A stretch of 64,000 nucleotides of DNA from Spirosoma radiotolerans (lineage in GTDB: Bacteria; Bacteroidota; Bacteroidia; Cytophagales; Spirosomataceae). Location of the stretch: the NCBI RefSeq assembly GCF_000974425.1, contig NZ_CP010429.1, forward strand, positions 2,418,001-2,482,000, written 5' to 3'. The position numbers were made by a program, and so were the translations under genes. The notes below the pieces were generated by a model that searched no databases, had not been told where the DNA came from, and saw nothing but the letters and a program-made list of their open reading frames with translations. Numbering within the stretch: the first letter of the stretch is position 1; every line of letters begins with the position of its first letter. Shown piece by piece: positions 17,202-25,738 of this stretch.

Positions 17202-18473
17202 TTAATTAGTTCCGAACGCACCAATGGTTGTCGAAGGGGCGGGCGATTTGTAGTTCGTGCCATTCGACAACGAAAGGCCATCGGCATATAAACGCGTGAA
17301 GCTGGTTGTGCCTTTACCAATGGCAGGCGAGCCGCTTTGCAGCCGGAAATCCCAGGCTGTATTGAATGCGGCATTTTTCTGATCCGTGTTGAGCGGGTAA
17401 TTCACAAACTTCGGATCATTGTCACCCGCCGTTTTACTGATCACGTCGTTCGTCCCTGTCAGGATTTCGGCCGTCGGCTGGAAGTTCGTAACACCTTCGG
17501 CCGTGTAGTTATAGTACAGGTTGTTGCTCACTTTTGACCGTGCATCTTCGGGGTTTTTAGGATCGCGCTTGATACCGAACCGGTCGTTGGCCAGCAGGTT
17601 ATTGTACAACTCAGCACGAACCGCAACTTCTACCCAAATTGATCCGCCTTTAATGGTTGGCCGACGCCAGCCTGCGTTCACAATCGTGTTGTTATACGCA
17701 ATAACATACGCCTGTGGCGTCCGGTCGCCGGTATTCGAAAGTTTTAAGGCGTTTGTGTTTGGGCTATACACAAGATTGAAAGCCACGTCGGCCTGCACAC
17801 CCGACTTGATGTTGATGGCGTCGCCCCCCGATACGCCCAGCGTGTAGATTTTGTTGTTGGCAATAATTACTTTGCCCCCTTCGATGTAAAAACCATCTTC
17901 GTTCTGGTTGTTCAACCGGCTGTTGACAATGACCAGCTTCCCATTCACGTTCGAGTAGTTTACGGCGGGCACGTGGTTTCCGGCAGCTGCCTTATACAAA
18001 CCGGCTTTCACGGAGGGAGAGCTCTCGGTTGTTACGGCACCACCATATTCGAGAATCGCGTTGTCGATCAGGAGTTCGGCGCAGGTAGGCGCGGCAATGA
18101 TACCACCCCACAGGCTACCCCACTGGTTCGCCGTTGTTTTCCAGGCGTCGGGCACCGTCAGTTTCACCGGGTTGGCTGATGTGCCCATGATGTACAGATT
18201 GCCTTTGACGATAAACTCCGGTTTCACGGTCGAATCGCTGAAAACGACCGTGACGCCTTCCTGAATCACCAGCGACTGGCTGGCGGGCACCTGCAAATGC
18301 CCCGTAATCTTGTAGGTGCTGCCTTTTTCCCAAACACCCGATACATCGCCCGAAACGGCTTCTTTAACAACGGGAGCTGGTGCAGGCGTAACGGTCGAGC
18401 CCGTATCATTGGTTTTTGAACAACCCACTAACACCGCAGCGGAGAGCGCGGCCAGAATAAATGCTTGTTTCAT
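17202..18473 (-). CDS. Right-handed beta-helix lipoprotein
   Basis: This is a surface or periplasmic lipoprotein of 423 residues with a clear lipobox (AAVLVGCSK, lipidated Cys at about 18). A short Pro/Ala-rich linker precedes the main domain. The body is a series of short Asn/Val/Ile-rich strands such as GKLVIVNSRLNNQNEDGFYIEGGKV (shown here in outline only), the pattern of a right-handed parallel beta-helix as in pectate-lyase-like folds. No catalytic residues can be assigned. It lies 26 bases after the receptor gene and 90 before the phytase, so it is probably a binding or accessory protein of the same operon. Confidence 0.75.
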   Translation of the reverse strand: MKQAFILAALSAAVLVGCSKTNDTGSTVTPAPAPVVKEAVSGDVSGVWEKGSTYKITGHLQVPASQSLVIQEGVTVVFSDSTVKPEFIVKGNLYIMGTSANPVKLTVPDAWKTTANQWGSLWGGIIAAPTCAELLIDNAILEYGGAVTTESSPSVKAGLYKAAAGNHVPAVNYSNVNGKLVIVNSRLNNQNEDGFYIEGGKVIIANNKIYTLGVSGGDAINIKSGVQADVAFNLVYSPNTNALKLSNTGDRTPQAYVIAYNNTIVNAGWRRPTIKGGSIWVEVAVRAELYNNLLANDRFGIKRDPKNPEDARSKVSNNLYYNYTAEGVTNFQPTAEILTGTNDVISKTAGDNDPKFVNYPLNTDQKNAAFNTAWDFRLQSGSPAIGKGTTSFTRLYADGLSLSNGTNYKSPAPSTTIGAFGTN

Positions 18474-18499
18474 GGTAATTGATTGGTTAGTAATGACTA

Positions 18500-21268
18500 T
18501 TAAAGTTTGTAGCGTATGCCCAGCACGTAGGAGCGCTGGAAGTAATCGCGCCGGATGAGCGTTTTGCCGGACACATCCTGATTCGGCACATCCGAATTTT
18601 TCGGACTGGTATTCTTGATGAAAATCTCGGTGGGCGTATTCAGCAGGTTATTCGCCTTGGCAAATAGCAGGAAGCCACCTTTTATGCGTTTTTCGAGGGA
18701 CGCGTCCATTTGCACGAATCCTTTCTGATACAGGTCGTTATCCACAAACTGCGATACCGTATTGATGCGTCCGCCGGTATAGCTGGCGGCCAGTTGGCCA
18801 TCCCAGCCATGTTCGCTGCTTTTGTAGAGCAGAGAGAGATTTGCGACGTGAGCCGACTGGCCGTACAAGGCACGGGTCTGGTTGACGGTGATCGTTTGCA
18901 GGTCGCCTTGGGCGTTGCGGATACGCTTGGATTTGGGGGTCGTGATGCTGGAGTTGGTGTAAGTATAGTTGGCTTTGAGACCCCACTGCCGAAAGTATTT
19001 GATGGCGTCGAGTTCCAAACCAAAGTTGGTTGCGTTGCCGAAGTTGCCGGGTCCGTAGTACAAATCCTGTCCCCGGATGGCATCTTTCTGAAGCGTGTAT
19101 TCGATGGGGTCCTTGAGGTGTTTGTAGAACAGGCCGATCATAAACTGCTCCAGGGGGCGGGGGAAAAACTCGTACCGCAGATCAACGTTATCCGCAATGA
19201 CCCGTTTCAGGTTCGGGTTGCCGCGTTCCTGGTATTCTTCGTTTACGATCCGATACGGAACGATCTCGAAAAAGCCCGGCCGGTTGAGCGACCGGAAATA
19301 GGAGAGCCGCCAGTTCGTTGTCTCGGTAGGGCGGTAGCGAAAATGCAGGCTCGGCAACACGTCCGTATAAATCTGGCTCCCCACGGGCTGGTCTTCGCCA
19401 ATCGGGAACTTCATCGCATAGCCTTGATCGGTGTGCTCGACGCGAACGCCACCCGTTACTTCCAGCGGCTGGTCGGTGGTGCGAAATTGCAGGTAACCCG
19501 AAGTCGTCGTCTCGCTGGCATCATAGCTGAGGGCCGACGCTACTGAACCAAGCGGGTTCTGTATGTTATACGAAATTTGATTGTAGTCGGTAAAATCAAC
19601 GCCGTACTGGGCAAATGGATTGGTTGGCCGTAGGGTGTAATTGTTGTAAAAATTGGTCCGTTGCTTGTCGCGGTAGAGGCCACCTGCCATCCACTCGACA
19701 GCCATGCCCGCCAGATTGGTTTTGAGGGTGAGGTTCAGGTAGCCCGCCAGGTCATTGTCCGTGTTGTGTTCCCAGCGCCGGGTGCCATCCTGCACGGTTG
19801 TGCGGCTGTCAACGAAGTTTTTGCGAATGCCCAGCAGTGAAACATAGGTTTGGTCGGGCACGTCGTTGGCCGCCAGTGAGTAAACCGCCGACCAGGTCAA
19901 ACCGAGCGCAGACGTCAGCTGATGAGTGCCTTGCAGGGTACTATTGTAGATCTTCTGTTTGGTCAGTCGGGAACGCGTTTCATAGCCAAGCGTAGCGTTA
20001 CCGAGTACCGGATCGAATCCGCCAATGCCCAATTCTGTCGATTTCGTTTCGCGGATCTGTTCATTCCTGAGGCTGATGAGGGCGTTGAACCATTGGATTT
20101 TGTTGTTCTCGTTGACGCGAAAGTCCATCTTGGCATGAAGACCGGAACGGGTCTGGTGTTCGGAATACTGCCGTTCGCTTTGTTTGGTCAGGGTTATGCC
20201 CCGTAGCGTATCAACGACATCGCCATTGAAAAACAGGCTGTTGCTACCTCGGAAGGTGTTTTGCAAACTTCCGGCCAGCATGATTCCGAATCGTTGGTTG
20301 AGAAAGCGATTGCCAATGGCAAAACTGCCAATCAGGTTTGGGGACGGATTATGGCTGGTGTAGGTGGTCGATGCCTTGTTGAAATCAGCAAACTTGGCAC
20401 TATACTGATTGCCGTATTGCTCGTATGGCGATTGGCTATTGACATTCTTCGCGTCGAAACTCACGAAGGGGCGATTCAGAAATAATTCGCTGTACCCCGT
20501 CGCCAAATTTGCCAGTACGGTTAGCCGTTCCGGAGCGTCTTTCATCACCATGTTGATGGCTCCCCCCACAGCGTCACCTTCCATGCTGGGTGTCAGGGCT
20601 TTGTATACCTCCAGGCGATCCAGTAGTTCCGACGGAAAAATGTCGAGGGGTACGTAGCGATACCGGTTATCGGGGCTGGGAATCTTGACGCCGTTAACGA
20701 GGGTGTAATTGTAGCGTTTGTCCATGCCCCGCAAAATGGCATATTGACCATCGCCGTTGCTGTTGCGCTCAATAGAAATACCCGACACCCGCTGAATGAC
20801 ATTGGCTACGGTCAGGTCAGGCGATAGTTCAATGGTTCGCCCGGATACGATGTTGGTAACCTGCAAGGCATTGCGCTCGAGGTCGCGGGCCGTTCGGTCG
20901 CTCGATCCGTCCCGCTTTCCTTTGACCGTCACCTCCGCTATTTCCCGGTCCGATTCGGTTTCAAGGGGTAAATCCAGCGTCAGCGTATGGTCGTCGCTAG
21001 TAATAACGACATCGCGGGTCATGGTTCGGTAGGATACGTAACTAATGCGAATCTTATACGAGCCGCTGGGGACGTTCTTAATACTAAACGAACCATCCAA
21101 ACCCGATACATTAAAGAATTTAGTATTTTCAATGATCAACGTTGCGCCAATGATAGGCTGACCCGTTGTGGCATCCACTGCTCTGCCCCGGATCGTACCC
21201 GCCAAAACATCAAGTACGGAAAGCAGGCAGATACTAGTCAGTAGTAGTCGATTCATCCAGTGTAGCAA
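18500..21268 (-). CDS. TonB-dependent outer-membrane receptor
   Basis: This is a 922-residue outer-membrane transporter driven by the TonB system. After a signal peptide (MNRLLLTSICLLSVLDVLAG) comes a CarboxypepD_reg-like domain (about 25-105; GRAVDATTGQPIIGATLI). The plug domain (about 130-245) shows VANVIQRVSGISIERN and RYVPLDIFPSELLDRLEVYK. A 22-strand-type barrel ends in the aromatic-rich FQRSYVLGIRYKL. The plug signature is close to the TonB-Xanth-Caul group rather than classical SusC. The downstream beta-helix lipoprotein and phytase suggest phytate or inositol phosphate as cargo, which is an inference. The gene follows a spacer with a promoter and two direct repeats. Confidence 0.9.
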   Translation of the reverse strand: MLHWMNRLLLTSICLLSVLDVLAGTIRGRAVDATTGQPIIGATLIIENTKFFNVSGLDGSFSIKNVPSGSYKIRISYVSYRTMTRDVVITSDDHTLTLDLPLETESDREIAEVTVKGKRDGSSDRTARDLERNALQVTNIVSGRTIELSPDLTVANVIQRVSGISIERNSNGDGQYAILRGMDKRYNYTLVNGVKIPSPDNRYRYVPLDIFPSELLDRLEVYKALTPSMEGDAVGGAINMVMKDAPERLTVLANLATGYSELFLNRPFVSFDAKNVNSQSPYEQYGNQYSAKFADFNKASTTYTSHNPSPNLIGSFAIGNRFLNQRFGIMLAGSLQNTFRGSNSLFFNGDVVDTLRGITLTKQSERQYSEHQTRSGLHAKMDFRVNENNKIQWFNALISLRNEQIRETKSTELGIGGFDPVLGNATLGYETRSRLTKQKIYNSTLQGTHQLTSALGLTWSAVYSLAANDVPDQTYVSLLGIRKNFVDSRTTVQDGTRRWEHNTDNDLAGYLNLTLKTNLAGMAVEWMAGGLYRDKQRTNFYNNYTLRPTNPFAQYGVDFTDYNQISYNIQNPLGSVASALSYDASETTTSGYLQFRTTDQPLEVTGGVRVEHTDQGYAMKFPIGEDQPVGSQIYTDVLPSLHFRYRPTETTNWRLSYFRSLNRPGFFEIVPYRIVNEEYQERGNPNLKRVIADNVDLRYEFFPRPLEQFMIGLFYKHLKDPIEYTLQKDAIRGQDLYYGPGNFGNATNFGLELDAIKYFRQWGLKANYTYTNSSITTPKSKRIRNAQGDLQTITVNQTRALYGQSAHVANLSLLYKSSEHGWDGQLAASYTGGRINTVSQFVDNDLYQKGFVQMDASLEKRIKGGFLLFAKANNLLNTPTEIFIKNTSPKNSDVPNQDVSGKTLIRRDYFQRSYVLGIRYKL

Positions 21269-21320
21269 GATTGATATTCTTCGTTATGTGCTCACCCAGC
21301 GTCGTGTGGGATTGATGACG

Positions 21321-21353
21321 CAAAGGTGTGAGGAAGAAGGGGAGCGGGACAAA
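21321..21353 (-). promoter_or_regulatory. Probable promoter of the receptor-phytase operon
   Basis: On the minus strand a TTTG (21350-21353) is followed after 21 bases by CACCTTTG (21321-21328), one mismatch from the -7 consensus TAnnTTTG. The spacing is right for a Bacteroidota -33/-7 pair. It lies about 50 bases before the receptor ATG at 21268. Confidence 0.45.
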
Positions 21354-21360
21354 TCTGACC

Positions 21361-21410
21361 CGTTAACAGGAAGGCAACAAGGACGTTTAAGGCGTTAACA
21401 GGCAGGCAAC
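21361..21410. repeat. Two 18-bp direct repeats upstream of the receptor promoter (candidate operator)
   Basis: CGTTAACAGGAAGGCAAC (21361-21378) and CGTTAACAGGCAGGCAAC (21393-21410) differ at one base and start 32 bases apart, about three helical turns. They lie just upstream of the -33 element. A third GTTAACA occurs at 21474-21480. The rest of the 413-base gap (21,269-21,681) shows no convincing gene. Confidence 0.55.
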
Positions 21411-21681
21411 ATATATGTATAAGTCATTGATTGATAGAGATTTGTTGGTCAGACTGATCTCCATTATGTTATTGTTAACAAGCTGTTTCCTAATTGTTAA
21501 GGGCTATTTGGAGTAATGAAGGCAGACGAATGGAGATATTTTTTCGGTGGTCTAGGAGGACACGGACCACGAACATGAAGATGTTTATACTTTTCCATGG
21601 GGCGCGCTGTTTCCACAGTCCATGGATAGATACAAGCTTGAGCCGACTTTATGTTATCTGTTTAGTCAGCATTATGCTCAA

Positions 21682-23391
21682 TTAAACAGGGCTATTTTCG
21701 GGAGCGGGGAGCCGCTGAACCGAAACGCTGTGAATGTAGGCTGAGAGTGATTCGCCCTCGGCTAATCCAATTTTTTTACGCAAGCGATAGCGGGACACCC
21801 GCAGGCTATCGGAAGATATGCCGAGCAACGTAGCCACGTCGGCCGAATTGATATTCATTTTGAGGAGCGCAATCAGGCGCAGGTCGGTAGGCGTCAAATC
21901 GGGAAATTGATGGGCCAGCTGCTCAAAGAAATGCGGGTGAATCTGGTCAAAAATGCGACGGAAATCATCCCAGTATTTATCCCGGTCGAAGCTCTGCCCA
22001 ATCTTCTCGAGCAATTGACGAAGCTGCTTTTTCTGATCCCGTTTGTCGTCTTTCAGAATAACGGCCAGGTCATCTTTTATCGCTTCGAGCACCTGATTTT
22101 TCTGAATAATTTGCAGCGTATGTGAGGTTAGCTCTTTACTTTTCAGCTCCAGCTGGCCTTTTAAGTTTTCCTCCTCCAGTTGTTTATTCTTCAGCTCGGC
22201 CCGCATCAACTCGTTTTGCGTGCTGAAAATCTGCTGGTTCTGCTGATTAAGGGCTTGTTCATTCCGAATCTTTAACCGCTGGCGGCTTATAATAACGAAA
22301 GCCAGAACCCCGATTAGTAACAACACAACGCAGGTGGCCGTAATAATAATCAGGTCGACTTGTTTTTGGGCATTCAATTGGGCTATTTCACTGTCTTTGC
22401 GTTCGACATCGAACAAGGTTTGAAGCAACGTAATCTGGCGATTGTTTTCGATTGCGTAGATTTCATCGGTTAAGTCCCGACTCAGTTCAATGTATTTGTA
22501 GGCACTATCGGGCTGGTTTAAAAGTCGAAATGTTTTGGCAATATCGCGGAGTGCCGCACTCAGTTGATACCGTTCGTTTTTTTGCTGTGAGAGTTGCAGC
22601 GCCTGTTGCGATAACGCCATGCCCTGTTTGTAGCGCCCCGTTTTTCGGAACACATCCCCCAGGTTGTTGATGATTTCAATCTGGCCGATTCCATCATGGG
22701 TTTTTTGGGTTAATACGAGTGCCTGCTGGTAGTAACTATGAGCTGAGTCATATCGGGCTTCATCCTCAAAAATACTCCCCAGGTTCTCGTAGATTTTCGT
22801 CAGGCTACCCGTATCGTTGGCTATTCGGCTATGAACAAGCGCCTGTTTCTGATACTGATAGGCTTTTTTAGCGTCCCGCCGTTTCTCGTAGATATGGCCA
22901 ATGTTGGCGTAGGTCTGGGCCAGCCCTTTTGCATTCCGACTTCGCTGGTAATAAGCCAGTGCATCTGTAAATTGTGTCAGTGCCCGATCAGGCTGTTCGT
23001 TGTAGTAGTAAACCGTACCCAGTTCGTTGTGATTGTTGGCCAGCCGATGCTCATCATTCGCATTGCGAAATATTTTCTGGGCTTGAAGCAGGTAATCGAT
23101 GGCCTGAACGTAGCTGCCCTGATGGTATAGGAGGGAACCGATCTGTTGCAGGTAGTCGCCCTGCGCTAACTCGTTGTGCTGACTAACGGCTTTATCTAAT
23201 TTAAGCTTGATGAGTCGAAAGGCCGAATCTGGATATTGGTGATTTACCTGCTCTGCAATAATCAGCGACTGGGCACGACCTGTAATCAGGTGGCAGACAA
23301 TGAAAAACAGAAGTAGAAAAAGCCGTTGTAGCCAGGATTCAGACAGCAGTCTTACCGGGTGTTTGGGCTGATGGAGAGATACGTGACACAT
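21682..23391 (-). CDS. TPR membrane protein with LuxR-like HTH domain (signal-responsive regulator)
   Basis: This is a 569-residue one-component regulator of a type frequent in Bacteroidota. A signal peptide or anchor comes first (WLQRLFLLLFFIVCHLITGRAQS). Six or so tetratricopeptide repeats follow (about 55-330; repeated YYNEQPDRALTQFTDALAYY-like units). Then come one membrane helix (about 348-370, LIIITATCVVLLLIGVLAFVII), a long coiled coil (about 375-450) and a C-terminal HTH (about 510-555; LTPTDLRLIALLKMN and ATLLGISSDSLRVSRYRLRKK). The TPR part would lie in the periplasm and the HTH in the cytoplasm. It is transcribed toward the phytase operon, so it may control it. Confidence 0.82.
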   Translation of the reverse strand: MCHVSLHQPKHPVRLLSESWLQRLFLLLFFIVCHLITGRAQSLIIAEQVNHQYPDSAFRLIKLKLDKAVSQHNELAQGDYLQQIGSLLYHQGSYVQAIDYLLQAQKIFRNANDEHRLANNHNELGTVYYYNEQPDRALTQFTDALAYYQRSRNAKGLAQTYANIGHIYEKRRDAKKAYQYQKQALVHSRIANDTGSLTKIYENLGSIFEDEARYDSAHSYYQQALVLTQKTHDGIGQIEIINNLGDVFRKTGRYKQGMALSQQALQLSQQKNERYQLSAALRDIAKTFRLLNQPDSAYKYIELSRDLTDEIYAIENNRQITLLQTLFDVERKDSEIAQLNAQKQVDLIIITATCVVLLLIGVLAFVIISRQRLKIRNEQALNQQNQQIFSTQNELMRAELKNKQLEEENLKGQLELKSKELTSHTLQIIQKNQVLEAIKDDLAVILKDDKRDQKKQLRQLLEKIGQSFDRDKYWDDFRRIFDQIHPHFFEQLAHQFPDLTPTDLRLIALLKMNINSADVATLLGISSDSLRVSRYRLRKKIGLAEGESLSAYIHSVSVQRLPAPENSPV

Positions 23392-23392
23392 C

Positions 23393-23419
23393 CTTTATGG
23401 ATTAGATCAATCCATAAAG
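23393..23419. promoter_or_regulatory. Perfect palindrome overlapping the regulator's promoter and start
   Basis: CTTTATGGATT (23393-23403) and AATCCATAAAG (23409-23419) form a perfect 11-bp inverted repeat with a 5-base loop, one base upstream of the regulator's ATG at 23391. On the minus strand its distal arm overlaps TATCTTTA (23415-23422), a one-mismatch -7 motif. The placement suits a repressor operator or a leader hairpin for autoregulation. Confidence 0.5.
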
Positions 23420-23474
23420 ATAGGCGTATTCAGATAGGGGTTCTGTGAAATTTGTGTTACTAATGGATAGATAC

Positions 23475-24203
23475 TCAGTTTCCGTCCTGTAAAATATCCT
23501 TTCGGGTTAGGTTTTCCCGAGGTGCTTTATTGAGTTCGCTACGCCACTCCTTCGTTTTCAGATCCCCTCGTTTGACAGACCGGATGAAGTTAGCCCAGGC
23601 AAAGGGGTTTGTAAAGGCAAACGTTGGCGTGGCACTGCGGCCAATGAGCGATTCGCGCCCAAAGAACTGCTGATTCACAAAGTTCTGGTGGTTGGCAAGT
23701 GCGCCCATGGGCATGGTAGCCGCCTGTCGCATAATGGCTTCCGGGCTGGTGTTCCGGGCCAGGTTTTCGCGTTCTTTTTCGTCGGGAAGTTTTAGGTTAA
23801 CGAAGGCTTCTTTAAACAGTTCTTCCGTTGCGTAGGGGTAAACCTTTACTTCAGCCAGTGTTTTAACGTCTTCCTGCAACGCTACAACCGCCGAATACGT
23901 AAGGTCGGTTATCCGGCGTGGGATAATGTGGTATTGAGTCCTGAAACCTACATAGCTGAAAATGATACTGTCACCCGGAAAAACGGGCAAGGCAAAATAG
24001 CCATTCGGGGCCGAAAGAACACCTTTTCCTGCCTTCGGGATATAAATGTAAGCGCCAGGTAAGGCATCATTTGATTTACCACCGGTGATGAAGCCCGTGA
24101 ACGTAATCTGCCGTTCCTGCCCTTGTGCCCGCGCAGTCGTAAAGAGTCCCGCAAGCGCAGACAACACCAGAATAAAGACAAACAACGTTAGCGACTTTTT
24201 CAT
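23475..24203 (-). CDS. Exported protein with carboxypeptidase-regulatory-like domain
   Basis: This protein of about 242 residues has a signal peptide (MKKSLTLFVFILVLSALAG...ARA) and a CarboxypepD_reg-like beta-sandwich domain (about 35-115; ALPGAYIYIPKAGKGVLSAPNGYFALP, then SYVGFR). A C-terminal helical part, rich in Phe/Asn/Ala (about 150-220), has no family I can name. Similar small proteins are frequent in Cytophagales but have no fixed role. The start at 24203 is chosen because the signal peptide begins there; the upstream codon at 24245 adds 14 non-signal residues. A TAACTTTG motif at 24207-24214 on the minus strand is too close to the ATG to be a normal promoter. Confidence 0.75.
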   Translation of the reverse strand: MKKSLTLFVFILVLSALAGLFTTARAQGQERQITFTGFITGGKSNDALPGAYIYIPKAGKGVLSAPNGYFALPVFPGDSIIFSYVGFRTQYHIIPRRITDLTYSAVVALQEDVKTLAEVKVYPYATEELFKEAFVNLKLPDEKERENLARNTSPEAIMRQAATMPMGALANHQNFVNQQFFGRESLIGRSATPTFAFTNPFAWANFIRSVKRGDLKTKEWRSELNKAPRENLTRKDILQDGN

Positions 24204-24461
24204 AGACAAAGTTACCATACTACAAAGTAAACGAGTAAAAGGCAAGGAATGATTTGTATTACCCGAATTTTAAGAAAGTTTACTTTACACCTCTATACAA
24301 ATCTACGGATTCCGCACCAAACCGCCCGTGTATCAGTTTTATTTAACAAGATTTAAGCTGATTTCGGTATGACATTTAGTTGGTTTATAGTGTTAAGTTG
24401 TCTTATGTCGTCGGTATACAAATAGGAATACGATGAAACCATTTCGTATTCTATGAAGATT

Positions 24462-24557
24462 TTTTTAACCACAGAGGCACAAAGCGCACAGAGGTTCGAA
24501 AGGGTAATCTGTAGCCTTTTCGAACCTCTGTGCGCTTTGTGCCTCTGTGGTTAAAAA
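24462..24557. repeat. Long perfect palindrome, ACAGAGG family, copy 2
   Basis: Perfect 40-base arms (24462-24501 and 24518-24557) flank a 16-base loop. Each contains CCACAGAGGCACAAAGCGCA. The core differs from copy 1 (13,974-14,068) at only two of about 26 positions. It lies in the 387-base gap between the CarboxypepD_reg protein and cdsA, both on the minus strand; nothing else is evident in that gap. Confidence 0.75.
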
Positions 24558-24632
24558 TCCTTCAGTTGAACTGGTTATATAAATGTGTACACCATAAAAA
24601 TCTAATACCTTAGCCACAGTAAAATCTACCCA

Positions 24633-25466
24633 TCACGCGAACAGTTTCAAAAAGGTAATAATAAACGGAGCGGCCAGCAACAAACCATCGAAACGGTCCA
24701 GAAAACCGCCATGACCCGGAATGCTGCTGCCAGAGTCTTTAATGGCAATGCTTCGCTTAAATAACGATTCGACCAGATCGCCGTATGTGCCGGTCACGAC
24801 AATAATGCCGCCTACGCAATACCATTGCCAGGGGCGCAGTTCGGGAGCCCAGAACGTAAGGCCCAGCGCCACGATAGCCGCAGCGGCTGCGCCCCCAATA
24901 CTCCCTTCCCACGATTTTTTGGGCGAAACCCGTTCGAAAAGTTTTCGGCGACCAAATTTGGTGCCGGCGAAGTAAGCCCCGATGTCACTCGCCCAAAGCA
25001 ACAACAGGCATCCTGTAATAATCATGGGGTGAAACCTGCCCCCCTGAAGCGCCAGAATAATCAGCAGCGCAAACGGCATGGCTACGTAGATGATACCCAG
25101 AAACGTGAAACTGATGTTGGTAAAAGGTTTCATGTCCCGTTTCTTGTACAGCTTGATCAGGAAAATCATGGACGAGGCCGGGCAAATAAGGAAGTAGTTG
25201 CCGGTGCCAATCTGATCGGTCTCAACAAAGTAGGCTAGTACGCAAATCATGGTGCCAACCACCGTTCCATAAGCCGTCAGGGGCTCAAACCCATCGAGAC
25301 CAAGCAGCCGGTAAAACTCGCGCTGGGTGAGGGCGCTGACAAGGCAGAACAACAGCGCAAATGTCCAGGCGTCATACCAGATCATGAACAGAATAAACGG
25401 AACCCCGGCCACGGCGGCAATGACCCGCTGCTGGAGGTTCGAAAGTTTAGCTAAACGTTGCTTCAT
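24633..25466 (-). CDS. cdsA: Phosphatidate cytidylyltransferase (CDP-diglyceride synthase)
   Basis: This integral membrane enzyme makes CDP-diacylglycerol from phosphatidic acid and CTP for phospholipid synthesis. The 277-residue protein has about seven to eight membrane helices. The C-terminal CDS signature is complete: SLFKRSIAIKDSG followed by PGHGGFLDRFDGL, with the catalytic Lys-Asp and Asp-Arg-x-Asp residues. The gene starts 20 bases inside the end of the upstream DUF2007 gene, which indicates translational coupling. Confidence 0.93.
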   Translation of the reverse strand: MKQRLAKLSNLQQRVIAAVAGVPFILFMIWYDAWTFALLFCLVSALTQREFYRLLGLDGFEPLTAYGTVVGTMICVLAYFVETDQIGTGNYFLICPASSMIFLIKLYKKRDMKPFTNISFTFLGIIYVAMPFALLIILALQGGRFHPMIITGCLLLLWASDIGAYFAGTKFGRRKLFERVSPKKSWEGSIGGAAAAAIVALGLTFWAPELRPWQWYCVGGIIVVTGTYGDLVESLFKRSIAIKDSGSSIPGHGGFLDRFDGLLLAAPFIITFLKLFA

Positions 25467-25665
25467 TCTCGAGAATTACTTTAGCTAAGATAGCGTCCTG
25501 GGCCAGTACATGAACCTCGCTTTTTCCCCAGCCAATGGTTGGATAACTGCTGCTTTGTTTATTGATAACCACGGCCGATATATCATGTTCAAGCAATAAC
25601 GCTTTGGCTAGTTCGGCTCGGTGAGGCAGCGGTGTTGAGTAAATTACTTCCCAGGTTTCTGTCAT
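25447..25665 (-). CDS. DUF2007-family small protein
   Basis: A 72-residue cytoplasmic protein of the DUF2007 (putative signal-transducing) family, with the typical pattern VIYSTPLPHRAELAKALL, VVINKQSSSYP and VHVLAQDAILAKVIL. The family fold resembles a small ferredoxin-like or ACT-like domain; its function is unknown. The last 20 bases overlap the start of cdsA, an arrangement that suggests joint expression. Confidence 0.8.
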   Translation of the reverse strand: MTETWEVIYSTPLPHRAELAKALLLEHDISAVVINKQSSSYPTIGWGKSEVHVLAQDAILAKVILENEATFS

Positions 25666-25738
25666 GGTGTTTTATAGGAATAAGCCATTGAGTATGAAGA
25701 GTGTGAAGGCAACCGGGTAAAGCCAGTTATTCAACTAC

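Noticed and set aside
21494-21685. Short plus-strand frame between receptor and regulator genes
   Set aside because: Arg/Trp-rich composition, no ribosome site, overlaps the regulator's 3' end; better explained as regulatory spacer.
24207-24214. TAACTTTG as promoter of the CarboxypepD_reg gene
   Set aside because: It lies three bases before the ATG, which would need a leaderless transcript; probably chance.
24462-24557. Long inverted repeat considered as insertion-sequence ends
   Set aside because: The arms enclose only 16 bases and no transposase, and there is no visible target duplication.
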